58,621 nt of DNA from a bacterium. GTDB taxonomy: Bacteria > UBP14 > UBA6098 > JAFGQG01. The notes under the pieces were generated by a model, which saw only the letters and a list, made by a program, of their open reading frames with translations, did no database searches and was not told the DNA's origin. Below are positions 1-8,743 of the stretch, one piece after another (positions within the stretch are counted from its first letter, which is position 1; every line of letters begins with the position of its first letter). Both the position numbers and the translations under genes were made by a program. The stretch lies in contig JAFGQG010000126.1 of assembly GCA_016935765.1 (NCBI GenBank), forward strand, positions 1 through 58,621. Reading direction: 5' to 3'.

Positions 1-265
1 ATGTTTTAGCATCAAGTTTACAAGGCATTTTATGATAATAACGAATATATTTTTTTACAATTTGCAGGTGAAACTCTGGGACGTTATAAACCTTAAGATA
101 TAAATGTTAAATTAAACATTTTGATTGAAGAACAAAATGTCATATAAACATGGTGGGGCAGAAGTAATTTTATGGTTAAGCAAAAAAAAATAGAATTAAA
201 CAGGGCATGCGGAAGACCAGCATCAATCGCAGGTAATATCCCGGCTGCATAGCTACGTGCCGTTC
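1..265. other. Intergenic stretch downstream of the KamA-family gene
   Basis: AT-rich sequence with no convincing gene. It lies past the 3' end of the minus-strand KamA-family gene. Near 229-256 there is a GC-richer patch, whose minus-strand reading contains GCAGCCGGGATATTACCTGCG-like bases, that stands out from its surroundings and resembles the REP-like palindromes found in other gaps of this window. A 62-codon minus-strand reading frame crosses it but has no ribosome binding site and runs through the repeat, so I do not call it a gene. Confidence 0.4.
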
Positions 266-2167
266 TCAATAATAATACCATATATTCCGGTACTCTTCGA
301 TATCCTCTCCCCTTCGGTCTAATTCCTTGAGGTATTCCCAGATGGGGACATCCTGGTAGTTGTACGTGGGGATTGGCAGTATATTCTTCTCCCAGGGGTG
401 GAATTCGTAAACCCTTCTACCATCGGGCTTTATAGCTACAAGCCTCCTGTCCTGCGAAGCCCTCAAGTGATTCTTTCCCAGTCTCGGCACATTAAATACC
501 GGCTCATCCGTACGGTCGATTCCCGGCATCAAACGCGCTTCCTCCTTCCGCTCCTGGAGTATGCGCGCGATAGGAACCCTGTACACCCTCGTTTCCTCCT
601 TACCTTTCGCATTGAAGGTATAATATGGGTCCACACCGATAAGCCTGAGCGCTCTTCTCAAGGCAACCAGTTCGAAACGGCGGCTGTTCTCAATCGTATA
701 AACCACCTGGTTGTATATACTCATACCCTCCTTCTTGATCTTTTGTACCGCTTCCATAGCCTCCGGTGTTACCTCGCACGGGTGTTCGAAATGCGTAACT
801 ACGCATATCTCCCGCCTGCCGGGTTCATTGTAATATGATAGCATCTTAACTAACTCATCCGTGATCCTGAAGGGGAGGACTACCGGGATTCTCGTGCCAA
901 AACGTACCCTAACAACCTGCTCCATTTCCGAAATTCTGTCCAGTATAGCCCCGAGAAGCTCGTTCTCCGCAACGAAGGGGTCGCCCCCTGTTATCAGGAT
1001 ATCTGTAATGGTCTTATGCTCATCAAACCAGTCCAACGCTTCCATTATTTTCTTCATCGGGGCAAGAGCGTCCGGGTCAAGAACCTGCCGAACCTCCCAA
1101 TTGCGCTGACAGTATATACATATCTGCGCGCAGGTGTTATACGGTTTAATAATGGCGATCTTTGGGTAACGCCGGGTTACCAGGTCGATCGGAGAAGTAT
1201 CATGCTCACCCATGAAATCAAACGCAAGGTGTCTCTCAGCACGCCGTTCTTTCAATACTGTCGAGTAGCGCACCGGCGGAATGACCTGAGAGCGTATCTG
1301 ATGATCGAAAGCCCTCGAAGGATCCTCATCCATTAAGGATACATAATAAGGGGTCACTCCAAAAGGAATCCTGTTGTTTGCAGCTATTTGAATGCCTTCT
1401 CTCTCCTCCTCGGTTAGAATAACCAGATTACTCAGTGTATCAGCATCCCTGATAACGTGTTCGAGCTGCCATTTATAATTATTCCAATCAGAGTCAGTAG
1501 CATTAAAATAGTCCAGGATTCTTTCCCTGTTAAATTTCCGACTCCTTACAGTTACAGGATCCAGACCGAAAATGTATTTTTTTATCCTGTCTTCAATGGT
1601 TCTGCCTTCCTGGTCAAGTAAGCTAGATCTTATTCGAGCTGCTTCCCTTCCATTCATACTGATGAAAGCAGGTACTTCTTTAGTACATACCCCTGTCGGA
1701 CTGTATATGCCTGATAGACCTACTATGCCTTTGAAAAGATGGATGAACTCAAGTATAAAACCCCGGGATGGTTTTTTCCCAAATTCATTCTCCTTTCTCG
1801 CCAACTTCCAAAGGATTTTCAAAGTGCTTGTTTCCGTGCGCTTCTCGTTTATCGGCGCGATAAGACTCCTTAAAACCCTTATGCAATCCCGAACATTCGC
1901 CTTTTCAAGAGGATGAAGATTGTTATTAACATCAAAAATCCATCGCTCCCTCTTCTCAAGATAATCATATAAGGCATCCCTTGCCCCTTCCAGATCATCA
2001 CTAACCTGTAATAGCTTGAATATCTCCGGGTTCGCTCCCCATAATTCACCTAGATCCTGAGAAGTAATTCCTTGAATTTCCCCCTCCTCGATCTCGAACC
2101 TGTCCTGAAATGCATCACCGGTGATCACTTCAGTACTAACGTATTGCTCGTATAAATCTTTTATCAT
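266..2167 (-). CDS. KamA-family radical SAM protein (lysine 2,3-aminomutase-like, long form)
   Basis: A 633-residue protein. The radical SAM cluster motif CxxxCxxC is C346, C350 and C353, followed by blocks typical of the KamA family: an ITGGDPF stretch, an HFEHPCE stretch and a C-terminal FNVPRLGKNH block. Lysine 2,3-aminomutase moves an amino group using SAM, a 4Fe-4S cluster and PLP. This protein is about 200 residues longer than the classical enzyme because of an N-terminal extension of roughly 250 residues that I do not recognise. The usual PLP-lysine context (a Gly-rich segment before the lysine) is not obvious; the lysine of RLGKN is one candidate. The substrate is therefore open. It is monocistronic, with its own promoter and a leader of about 150 nt. 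The start has GGTGAT upstream. Confidence 0.8.
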   Translation of the reverse strand: MIKDLYEQYVSTEVITGDAFQDRFEIEEGEIQGITSQDLGELWGANPEIFKLLQVSDDLEGARDALYDYLEKRERWIFDVNNNLHPLEKANVRDCIRVLRSLIAPINEKRTETSTLKILWKLARKENEFGKKPSRGFILEFIHLFKGIVGLSGIYSPTGVCTKEVPAFISMNGREAARIRSSLLDQEGRTIEDRIKKYIFGLDPVTVRSRKFNRERILDYFNATDSDWNNYKWQLEHVIRDADTLSNLVILTEEEREGIQIAANNRIPFGVTPYYVSLMDEDPSRAFDHQIRSQVIPPVRYSTVLKERRAERHLAFDFMGEHDTSPIDLVTRRYPKIAIIKPYNTCAQICIYCQRNWEVRQVLDPDALAPMKKIMEALDWFDEHKTITDILITGGDPFVAENELLGAILDRISEMEQVVRVRFGTRIPVVLPFRITDELVKMLSYYNEPGRREICVVTHFEHPCEVTPEAMEAVQKIKKEGMSIYNQVVYTIENSRRFELVALRRALRLIGVDPYYTFNAKGKEETRVYRVPIARILQERKEEARLMPGIDRTDEPVFNVPRLGKNHLRASQDRRLVAIKPDGRRVYEFHPWEKNILPIPTYNYQDVPIWEYLKELDRRGEDIEEYRNIWYYY

Positions 2168-2217
2168 AATATCACCATTCCGTCAAGTGTTTTGTTTGAA
2201 AACTTGAAAATTTCATT

Positions 2218-2250
2218 TTCAATGGAATTGAAATGGTTTTTCATTCCATT
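2218..2250 (-). promoter_or_regulatory. Hairpin in the leader of the KamA-family gene
   Basis: An imperfect inverted repeat pairs TGGAATTGAAA with TTTTCATTCCA, with one bulged base and a 4-nt loop. It lies between the predicted promoter and the start codon. It could be a leader structure; there is no protein-binding or ligand evidence. Confidence 0.3.
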
Positions 2251-2323
2251 CTGCCAAAAAAGCAATAATTAGTTCTTAGCCCTGAAATAGACCGGAAAAC
2301 GAATTATTTTTGCCTACAATTAT

Positions 2324-2352
2324 ATAATAAACCAAAAGGATGCAAAAGTCAA
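2324..2352 (-). promoter_or_regulatory. Sigma-70-type promoter of the KamA-family gene
   Basis: On the minus strand TTGACT (2347-2352) is followed after 17 bp by TATTAT (2324-2329). Each hexamer differs from consensus at one position. Transcription would start near 2317, giving a leader of about 150 nt. Confidence 0.5.
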
Positions 2353-2710
2353 GGGGAAAAAATTATTAATTATGCAAGTGTACACCAACTTCGAGGTGGC
2401 ATACATCTGAGGATTAAAACAACTATTTCATGCGTCGAAATAATATTATTTTTTCAACTTGGCAACCGGTAATTTCGTTACAAATTGGAAAATATTTGCT
2501 AGCTGTCAGCTTTTATCAATGGGAAATGTTTAATGAGGTTGCTGTTTGGGTGGGTATATTTGGCTGCCAACCCCTATTTCTTACATACTTTTTCTTTTTT
2601 TGGGGGTTGTTTTTATATTTCACTTCTAAAATCTTCGTTCGCTGTTCCCTAATCGATAATCGTCTGTAACTCAACCCCCTGTAGATATTTTTATAAGTGA
2701 AATGCTATTT

Positions 2711-2977
2711 TCAGTCTTCCCCGAATTTATCCTTGAAGAGTTTTTCAATGGCTTGGGCAGCTTCTTTTTCATCATCCCCATTGGCGATTATCCTTATTAT
2801 GGAACCCATTTCAGCAGCTAAAGTTAACACCTCGATTATGCTTTTCCCGTCCACTTTTTCATCGTCCCTTTCAAGATGAACAGATGCGGCATATTGAGTC
2901 GCTGTCTGCACTAAAAGAGTAGCCGGGCGCGCGTGCAAACCAAGCTTATTGATTACTTCTGTTTCAATTACGAACAA
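2711..2977 (-). CDS. ptsH: HPr family phosphocarrier protein
   Basis: An 88-residue HPr. His15, the residue phosphorylated by enzyme I, sits in GLHARPAT, and the regulatory Ser46 is in GKSIIEVLTL, both at canonical positions. HPr relays phosphate in the sugar phosphotransferase system, or acts as a regulator through Ser46 phosphorylation by HPr kinase. No enzyme I, permease or HPr kinase gene is in this window, so a regulatory role is possible. The start is TTG, supported by AGGAAGG 7 nt upstream; an upstream ATG is out of frame. It is the last gene of the run that begins with leuC, 41 bp after accC. Confidence 0.9.
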   Translation of the reverse strand: MFVIETEVINKLGLHARPATLLVQTATQYAASVHLERDDEKVDGKSIIEVLTLAAEMGSIIRIIANGDDEKEAAQAIEKLFKDKFGED

Positions 2978-3018
2978 TTTTCATCCTTCCTGCGATCTGC
3001 GTTCCACATCTTTTCCGC

Positions 3019-4368
3019 TTATAGTGTGAAATTCTCCAGAAAAGAGGTATCGAAGTTGCCATTGACAAAATTTTCGTTCTCAAGCACCTTCTGGTGAAAA
3101 GGTATAGTGGTTTTTATCCCTTCAATAATGAATTCCTGTAAAGCTCTCTTCATACGCGCCATTGCTTCCTTTCTGCTGCTTCCATGGGCGATCAATTTCG
3201 CTATCATGGAGTCATAGTAGGGTGGAATAATATAGTCGGCATAGGCATGGGTGTCAACCCTAATTCCGGGTCCTCCCGGAATATGGAAACTTTCAATTTT
3301 TCCCGGGGATGGAGCGAAACTCGAGTATGGGTCTTCTGCGTTAATTCTGCACTCGATTGCGTGCCCGTTCATACGGACACTTTCCTGGTCCAGTGTCATT
3401 TTCATTCCCCCGGCGATCTTTATCTGCTCTTTCACCAGGTCCATGCCCACGACCATTTCAGTAACGGGGTGCTCCACCTGTATTCTCGTGTTCATCTCCA
3501 TGAAGTAGAAATTATGGTTTTTATCCAGCAGGAATTCCATAGTACCAGCGCTTTCGTAATTTATCTCACCCGCTCCCTTAACTGCAATATTGCCAATGGT
3601 TTCCCTGAGTTCATCGTCAACTGCAGGTGATGGGGATTCCTCTATAAGCTTCTGATGTCTCCTTTGAATGGAGCATTCCCTTTCACCGAGATGCACTATG
3701 TTGCCCTGACCATCGCCGAGAAGCTGAACTTCGATGTGTCTTGGTTTCTCGATGTATTTTTCCAGATAAACCCCGGGATTCCCGAACGCCGCTTCCGCCT
3801 CCCTGGATGCCATCGGGAAATTTTTCTTGAGTTCCTCTATGTCATTGGCTATTCTCATACCTTTTCCCCCGCCGCCGGCAGTCGCTTTTATGATAACCGG
3901 GAATCCAATTTCCCCGGCTATTTGAGCAGCGTTCCCAAGATCATCAACTATATCCTCGCTTCCCGGTACTGTAGGTACACCCGCTTCCCGCATTATTTTT
4001 TTCGCGACCGCCTTGTCTCCCATCTTCCTTATCATCCCTGAATTCGGTCCGATGAATTTGATATTATGGGCTTCGCATATCTCCGCAAAATCGGGGTTTT
4101 CAGCGAGAAAACCGTACCCCGGGTGAATGGCATCGACGTTGGTTATTATCGCCGCGCTGATAATCCGCCTCGGGTCCAGGTAGCTCTCGTAGGGTTTGGG
4201 ACCGCCTATACAGACGTGCTCATTCGCCAGCCAAACATGCAGTGAATCCGAGTCTATATCCGAGTGAACAGCAACTGTTTTAATGTTCAGCTCCTGGCAC
4301 GCTCTTATTATGCGAAGTGCAATTTCACCCCTGTTTGCCACCAGGACTTTGGATATGCTGCTTCTCAC
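3019..4368 (-). CDS. accC: Acetyl-CoA carboxylase, biotin carboxylase subunit
   Basis: 449 residues, the normal length. It carboxylates biotin on the carrier protein using ATP and bicarbonate. Visible features are the N-terminal [11 protein letters not shown] segment, the ATP-grasp glycine loop (about 164-171, AGGGGKGM) and the [15 protein letters not shown] catalytic block near residue 290. The start codon is GTG with AAGGAG about 11 nt upstream. It lies in the same run as accB, but a pilT gene separates the two. Because no carboxyltransferase genes are present, the acceptor (acetyl-CoA or another acid such as pyruvate) cannot be fixed from this window. Confidence 0.93.
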   Translation of the reverse strand: MRSSISKVLVANRGEIALRIIRACQELNIKTVAVHSDIDSDSLHVWLANEHVCIGGPKPYESYLDPRRIISAAIITNVDAIHPGYGFLAENPDFAEICEAHNIKFIGPNSGMIRKMGDKAVAKKIMREAGVPTVPGSEDIVDDLGNAAQIAGEIGFPVIIKATAGGGGKGMRIANDIEELKKNFPMASREAEAAFGNPGVYLEKYIEKPRHIEVQLLGDGQGNIVHLGERECSIQRRHQKLIEESPSPAVDDELRETIGNIAVKGAGEINYESAGTMEFLLDKNHNFYFMEMNTRIQVEHPVTEMVVGMDLVKEQIKIAGGMKMTLDQESVRMNGHAIECRINAEDPYSSFAPSPGKIESFHIPGGPGIRVDTHAYADYIIPPYYDSMIAKLIAHGSSRKEAMARMKRALQEFIIEGIKTTIPFHQKVLENENFVNGNFDTSFLENFTL

Positions 4369-4460
4369 AACTGTTTAGACTCCTTTGGAAAAATTGTAGA
4401 GTTTTTCACGTAGGGATTATAAAAAGGAAATTATTTACTTCTATCAAGCGCCTTTGACTG

Positions 4461-5591
4461 TTATATTCCGTTCTCTTCTTCTTCCTCTCCATCAAACATC
4501 TTCCAGGCTCTATCGGAAGTGCTCTTAATTCCGCCCACTCGCAGCCTGAAATCATCAGGATTGGACGCGTTCACAAGGGCAGTCTCCAGCGATATCTTCT
4601 TAGCTTTGAACAATTCCATGAGTGATTGGTCGAACGTCTGCATGCCGTACTGGGTTCTACCGTCCGCTATAAGGTCCTTCACCCCCGAGGTTTTGTCCGG
4701 ACTGATGACGCATTCCCTGACCGCGCCTGTGTTCAGCAAGATCTCAACTGCCGGCACCCTTCCCGGCTGATCAGACCTCGGAATAAGCCTCTGGGATATC
4801 ACCGCCTGAAGGTTGTTGGCTAATAACAACCTTATCTCCTGGTGCTGATGAGGAGGGAAAAACGACAGCACCCTGTATATCGCTTGTTTTGCATCCATCG
4901 TGTGAAGAGTAGAAAGAACCAAATGCCCTGTATCCGCGGCAGCCAATGCGGTGGACATTGTGTCCATATCCCTGATCTCTCCCAGGAGGATGATATCAGG
5001 GTCCTGACGCAACGATTGTTTCAAACCGGTGGCGAACGAGAGTGTGTCGCTGCCGATCTCGCGCTGGGCAATTATTGAAAGCTTGTTAGAATAAACGTAT
5101 TCGATAGGATCTTCGATCGTGATAACATTCTCAGGGCGGTGAGTATTGATATACTCGATCATAGATGCCAGGGTCGTACTCTTGCCACTTCCGGTAATTC
5201 CGGTCACCAGTATCAAACCTCTTCGATACTCGGCAAATTGTTCCATTATGGGGGGCAGGTTCAAATCGGAGAAGCTGGGTATCTCAAAAGGCAGTAATCG
5301 GAACGCGATGGCAAAGGTGCTTCTCTGAATGTAGGCATTGACCCTGAACCTTCCTACATTTGGCATGGAGATCGCAAAGTCCAGCTCTTTAGCCTCGTCA
5401 AACCGTTTCCTTTGGTCCTCTGTTAACAGGTATTGAAGGATCTTCTCCATGTCCTCTTTGTTCAGTATAGTTTTGTCAGCAGGAGTAAGCGTACCGTCTA
5501 TCCTGTAATAAGGCTGCATTCCTGACCTGACGTGCAAATCAGAGGAGTTCTTATTTAACATATCTTGAAGCAACTTCGTTATATTTACCAT
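4461..5591 (-). CDS. pilT: Type IV pilus retraction ATPase PilT
   Basis: 376 residues, close to PilT length. It is a hexameric cytoplasmic ATPase that powers pilus disassembly. Walker A is GITGSGKST (131-139). The Walker B region LLGEIRD has Glu205, and TLHT follows. The C-terminal segment with GVKDLIADGR corresponds to the AIRNLIRE retraction motif, so PilT or PilU fits better than the assembly ATPase PilB. It is placed between accB and accC, 51 bp after accB, with no other pilus genes nearby. A purine-rich GGATGGAA precedes the ATG. Confidence 0.9.
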   Translation of the reverse strand: MVNITKLLQDMLNKNSSDLHVRSGMQPYYRIDGTLTPADKTILNKEDMEKILQYLLTEDQRKRFDEAKELDFAISMPNVGRFRVNAYIQRSTFAIAFRLLPFEIPSFSDLNLPPIMEQFAEYRRGLILVTGITGSGKSTTLASMIEYINTHRPENVITIEDPIEYVYSNKLSIIAQREIGSDTLSFATGLKQSLRQDPDIILLGEIRDMDTMSTALAAADTGHLVLSTLHTMDAKQAIYRVLSFFPPHQHQEIRLLLANNLQAVISQRLIPRSDQPGRVPAVEILLNTGAVRECVISPDKTSGVKDLIADGRTQYGMQTFDQSLMELFKAKKISLETALVNASNPDDFRLRVGGIKSTSDRAWKMFDGEEEEENGI

Positions 5592-5642
5592 TTATTCCAT
5601 CCTTTTATGTCTTACTTTTTTATCAAATAATTACATAATATA

Positions 5643-6128
5643 CTATTTTTTTACCTGGTCAACTAAAAACAGAACTTGACCATATTCAACTGGCTGAGCA
5701 TTCTCAACAGCAACATTTTTTACAATACCATTAATTTCTGATTTTATTTCATTCATAAGTTTCATTGCTTCAACTATACAAACGACTTCACCCTCAGAAA
5801 CCCTATTTCCAATTTCCACGTATGGTTCCGAATCAGGTGACGGCGCTCTGTAAAAAGTGCCCACCATGGGAGATTTAATCTCTACCAGGTTCCCGTTTGT
5901 TTTATCTTTATCCGCGCTCGTGGTTTCTCCCTTATTCGAATTGATGTTAACAGGTTCTAATCCTGCAGCTCCACCTACAGGGATCGCTTCTGTATATGTA
6001 TCGCCGTTTGAATTAGTAATTCCTTTGCTCAGACGTATTTTTCTTCCTCCGAAAAGCGTGATTTCAAGTTCTTTCAGCTCGCTTTCCTCCAGAAGTCTCA
6101 TTAATTCTTTAATCTTGCTTGTTCTCAT
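5643..6128 (-). CDS. accB: Acetyl-CoA carboxylase, biotin carboxyl carrier protein
   Basis: 161 residues. The C-terminal half is a biotinyl domain with the EAMKLMNEI motif; Lys123 is the biotinylated residue. The N-terminus ([18 protein letters not shown]) is the typical BCCP leader helix, and a Ser/Asn/Lys-rich linker of about 45 residues joins the two parts. The protein carries carboxybiotin between AccC and a carboxyltransferase. The gene starts 14 bp after the leuD-like stop codon, so it is almost certainly co-transcribed with it. Confidence 0.93.
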   Translation of the reverse strand: MRTSKIKELMRLLEESELKELEITLFGGRKIRLSKGITNSNGDTYTEAIPVGGAAGLEPVNINSNKGETTSADKDKTNGNLVEIKSPMVGTFYRAPSPDSEPYVEIGNRVSEGEVVCIVEAMKLMNEIKSEINGIVKNVAVENAQPVEYGQVLFLVDQVKK

Positions 6129-6142
6129 ACCTATCGTTTCAG

Positions 6143-6631
6143 TTATTTAGAGAGTTTCTTTTTCGTGTGTTCTATCAATCCGCCATCTTTTAAAATTCCC
6201 ATTATATCGGGCGATAATTTGGGGAAATTGTATTCTTTCCCCCGTACTTGAATTACACCTCTTTCAGGATACACAATAATAGGCTCGCCGTCAACACAAA
6301 AATCATATACTTCTTTACTCACAATTGCGAGAATAGCGTTATTGATTGCGTTCCTGAAGAATATTCTCGAAAACGAACATGCTATTATTGCTTCGATACC
6401 AGCGTATTTCAGGCATGTGGCGGCTTGCTCCCGTGACGAACCGCAGCCGAAGTTTTTCCCCGCAACGATGACATCTCCCTTAACTGCTTTCTCCGCGAAT
6501 TCAGGATCCAGGTTTTCCATCGCGTGCTTTGCCATCTCTTTCGGATCGGATATTGAGTACGTGTATTTTCCGGGGAAAATAACATCAGTGTTTATGTCGT
6601 CTCCGAATTTGTGTATCTTGCCTTTAATCAT
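6143..6631 (-). CDS. leuD: 3-isopropylmalate/homoaconitate dehydratase-type small subunit
   Basis: 162 residues, the short form of the aconitase swivel domain. Conserved features are DDINTDVI near the N-terminus and the [10 protein letters not shown] motif (about 63-72). It pairs with the large subunit upstream (14-bp gap) to isomerise or dehydrate 2-hydroxy acids. The loop that reads YL-x-x in well-studied archaeal homologues (YLRT in homoaconitase) is YTYS here (23-26), so leucine biosynthesis is not assured. No leuA or leuB lies nearby. Confidence 0.85.
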   Translation of the reverse strand: MIKGKIHKFGDDINTDVIFPGKYTYSISDPKEMAKHAMENLDPEFAEKAVKGDVIVAGKNFGCGSSREQAATCLKYAGIEAIIACSFSRIFFRNAINNAILAIVSKEVYDFCVDGEPIIVYPERGVIQVRGKEYNFPKLSPDIMGILKDGGLIEHTKKKLSK

Positions 6632-6645
6632 ATCATTTATAAGTC

Positions 6646-7902
6646 CTACATAAAAATGATGGGATCAGTTATTTTCCCGGTTATTGCGCTGGCGGCGGCA
6701 ACAGCGGGGCTTGCCAGGTATATTTCCGAATCGGTGGAGCCCATTCTACCTTTGAAATTCCTGTTTGCCGTTGACAGGCATACTTCTCCGGGAGCAAGTA
6801 TACCTTCGTGAGCTCCGAGACATGGACCACAACCGGGATTCATAATGATAACTCCGGCATCTGCAAAGATCTCCATCAATCCATTTTTAAGCGCTTGTGA
6901 ATATACGTTTCTCGAAGCTGGAAACAACAACATTCTGACGCCTGGTGCAACTTTTTTCCCTTTCAGGATCTGCGCTGCCAGGTAAAGGTCCTCGAATCTG
7001 CCATTGGTACAGGTTCCCAGGAGTACCTGGTCGACTTTGATACCCTCAGCTTCATCGATTGGTTTCACGTTATCGACTGTATGGGGAAATGCTATTTGCG
7101 GAACAAGGTCTCCCAGGTTGAACTCGAGAACCTTCTCATAACTCGCGTCATCGTCCGGGCAAAGAGCTTCGAAATTCGAAACCCCGTGTTTAAAAAGCCA
7201 TTTAGCCGCAGTCTCATCCGGAGCGATTATCCCGTTCTTAGCGCCCATTTCCATCGCCATGTTGGATAGTACCATCCTGCCGGCGATCGTCATTCTATCC
7301 ACGACCGGACCGGCGAATTCCACAGCCTTGTAAAGCGCCCCATCCGCGCCAATCTCACCAATGATCTTCAAAATAACGTCCTTCGAAGTAACCCCGGGAG
7401 GCAACTCGCCATTTATCACTATTTTATATGATTCGGGAACTCTCAGCCAGATCTCATCCGTCGCCCAGGTCACCGCTATCTCCGATCTCCCCACACCTGT
7501 GGAGAACGCTCCGAACGCTCCATAAGTCGTCGTGTGGGAATCCGCCCCGACTATCAAAGTCCCCGGTACCGCGAATCCCTCTTCAGGAAGCACCTGGTGA
7601 CAGATGCCGCATCCCGCATCAAAGAAATTTCGGATCTCCTGCTCATCGACAAACCTTCGAATCTCCTTGTGATTGACCGCGTATGTCTCAGTTGCAGCCG
7701 GAACTACATGGTCGAGCACTATCACCAGCTTTTCCGGCGCTATAACCTTTTCGACGCCCAGCTTTCTAAAATGCTTGATAATGGCTGCGGTATTATCGTG
7801 AGAGAGTATCCGGTCCGGTGAAACCGTTACAATTTCCCCGGGACTAACCTTCTTCTTCCCTGCATTTTTTGCAATTATTTTTTCAGTAAGAGTGGCTCCC
7901 AT
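6646..7902 (-). CDS. leuC: 3-isopropylmalate/homoaconitate dehydratase-type large subunit
   Basis: 418 residues, the HACN/short LeuC type, an aconitase-superfamily 4Fe-4S enzyme. Cluster ligands are C298 (GTCTNGR) and C358/C361 (NPGCGPCLG); GADSHTTTYGAFG (119-131) is the conserved active-site stretch. It is the first gene of the run leading to HPr. The reaction is hydration/dehydration of a branched or extended malate; the exact substrate (isopropylmalate, homocitrate, citrate or a dimethylmalate-type compound) cannot be told from the sequence. A perfect TATAAT lies about 40 bp upstream. Confidence 0.87.
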   Translation of the reverse strand: MGATLTEKIIAKNAGKKKVSPGEIVTVSPDRILSHDNTAAIIKHFRKLGVEKVIAPEKLVIVLDHVVPAATETYAVNHKEIRRFVDEQEIRNFFDAGCGICHQVLPEEGFAVPGTLIVGADSHTTTYGAFGAFSTGVGRSEIAVTWATDEIWLRVPESYKIVINGELPPGVTSKDVILKIIGEIGADGALYKAVEFAGPVVDRMTIAGRMVLSNMAMEMGAKNGIIAPDETAAKWLFKHGVSNFEALCPDDDASYEKVLEFNLGDLVPQIAFPHTVDNVKPIDEAEGIKVDQVLLGTCTNGRFEDLYLAAQILKGKKVAPGVRMLLFPASRNVYSQALKNGLMEIFADAGVIIMNPGCGPCLGAHEGILAPGEVCLSTANRNFKGRMGSTDSEIYLASPAVAAASAITGKITDPIIFM

Positions 7903-7941
7903 AATTTAAATCTATTGACCTGGGTAAAGTTTTTCAATCAT

Positions 7942-7971
7942 ATTATAATTTTGTTGTGAACATATTGCTAA
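7942..7971 (-). promoter_or_regulatory. Promoter of the leuC-leuD-accB-pilT-accC-HPr run
   Basis: On the minus strand TTAGCA (7966-7971) and a perfect TATAAT (7942-7947) are 18 bp apart, about 40 bp upstream of the leuC-like start. The -35 match is partial. Confidence 0.4.
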
Positions 7972-7987
7972 CTTCACTATATCACCT

Positions 7988-8064
7988 TTGGATGAATGGA
8001 TTGTTGGACGTTTGGATGGTTGTTACTTTCAAATTTACGATTTGGTTCATCCATGCATCCATCT
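7988..8064. repeat. GGATG/CATCC-rich intergenic repeat, copy 1
   Basis: Contains TTGGATGAATGGAT, TTTGGATGG and, 45 bp on, GATTTGGTTCATCCATGC and CATCCATC. Related words recur in the gaps at 10709-10775, 24501-24555 and 53438-53489. The arms can pair imperfectly. It lies between the leuC promoter and the 3' end of the HIT gene. Confidence 0.45.
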
Positions 8065-8128
8065 GATTAGTTGGTTTTTACGTATCTAAACGCCGGTATA
8101 TTTTATTGTTAAGTTCATTAGTGAAAAT

Positions 8129-8605
8129 TCAGAACAGGGGTTTTAGTTTGTTGTAAGTGTCCTGAAGGCATTGACTTATGACTTTCGAATCACTCAAGAC
8201 AGGCATGAAATTCGTATCGCCGTTCCATCTTGGGACGATATGAATGTGCGTGTGTCCGACAACTCCAGCGCCGGCAACCCTTCCGATATTGACCCCAACA
8301 TTGAACCCGTGGGGATTGAAGCAATCCCGCAAAATCTTGATCGCCTTCTTTGTAAGCTCCATCAATTCGGTCAGTTCCTCGGTCTCCAATTTATCGAGCG
8401 AATCAACGTGCCTGATAGGCGCAACCATAAGATGACCGTTGGTATAGGGATAGCGGTTCATTATTATAAACCCCAGTTTCCCCTTGAACAGAATAAGATT
8501 CTCTTCATGGTTTTCAGAACAGCACTTCTCACAAAAAAGACAACCTTCATCCAGATCGCCTCTTTCGATATACTCCATTCTCCATGGCGCCCAAACTTGC
8601 TTCAT
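8129..8605 (-). CDS. HIT family hydrolase
   Basis: 158 residues. The histidine triad is HTHIHIVPRW with H118, H120 and H122; His120 is the expected nucleophile. An N-terminal CLFCEKCC segment (22-29) resembles the zinc-binding CxxC of the Ap4A-phosphorylase-like HIT branch. These enzymes cleave nucleoside phosphate bonds, such as diadenosine polyphosphates or nucleotidyl adducts. AGAAGGGG precedes the ATG. The gene is divergent from folE2, and their -35 elements are only 10 bp apart. Confidence 0.9.
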   Translation of the reverse strand: MKQVWAPWRMEYIERGDLDEGCLFCEKCCSENHEENLILFKGKLGFIIMNRYPYTNGHLMVAPIRHVDSLDKLETEELTELMELTKKAIKILRDCFNPHGFNVGVNIGRVAGAGVVGHTHIHIVPRWNGDTNFMPVLSDSKVISQCLQDTYNKLKPLF

Positions 8606-8664
8606 ATCACTTTTACCCCTTCTCTGTATTCTCCAAGTTCATCAAAATTGCTATCATCCTATTA

Positions 8665-8692
8665 AATTTAATGAATATACATTCAATGTCAA
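8665..8692 (-). promoter_or_regulatory. Promoter of the HIT hydrolase gene
   Basis: Consensus TTGACA on the minus strand (8687-8692), 16-bp spacer, TAAATT (8665-8670), about 60 bp upstream of the HIT start codon. Confidence 0.45.
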
Positions 8693-8702
8693 TGAAAATA
8701 TG

Positions 8703-8730
8703 TTGACTTAAAACCCGCTTTGAATATATT
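8703..8730 (+). promoter_or_regulatory. Promoter of folE2
   Basis: TTGACT (8703-8708), 16-bp spacer, TATATT (8725-8730). Transcription should begin near 8737, only a few bases before the ATG at 8744, and no Shine-Dalgarno sequence precedes that ATG. Confidence 0.5.
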
Positions 8731-8743
8731 TTATGACCTTAAT

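Larger units (their letters stand above)
2168..2710. other. 543-bp gene-free stretch between KamA-family gene and HPr
   Basis: The left part holds the promoter and leader of the minus-strand KamA-family gene. The remainder up to 2710 is AT-rich with T-rich runs. GGGGGTTG near 2600 can pair with CAACCCCC near 2673 over a long loop; this might form part of a terminator for the HPr operon, but the loop is long and I do not call it. A 79-codon plus-strand frame at 2430-2669 has low-complexity, Phe-rich sequence and no ribosome binding site, so it is not called. Confidence 0.4.

Noticed and set aside
93..281. 62-codon minus-strand frame at the left edge
   Set aside because: Overlaps the end of the KamA-family gene and runs through a REP-like patch; the AAGILPA-like words are a by-product of that repeat.
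2430..2669. 79-codon plus-strand frame between the KamA-family gene and HPr
   Set aside because: Low-complexity Phe/Trp-rich product, no ribosome binding site, no family resemblance, crosses T-rich DNA.
2598..2680. Long-range stem GGGGGTTG with CAACCCCC as an HPr terminator
   Set aside because: The loop is over 60 nt, and other C- and G-runs nearby could pair as well; not convincing without folding energies.
8720..8743. Upstream TTG start for folE2
   Set aside because: It lies before the predicted -10 box and adds eight residues without family support.
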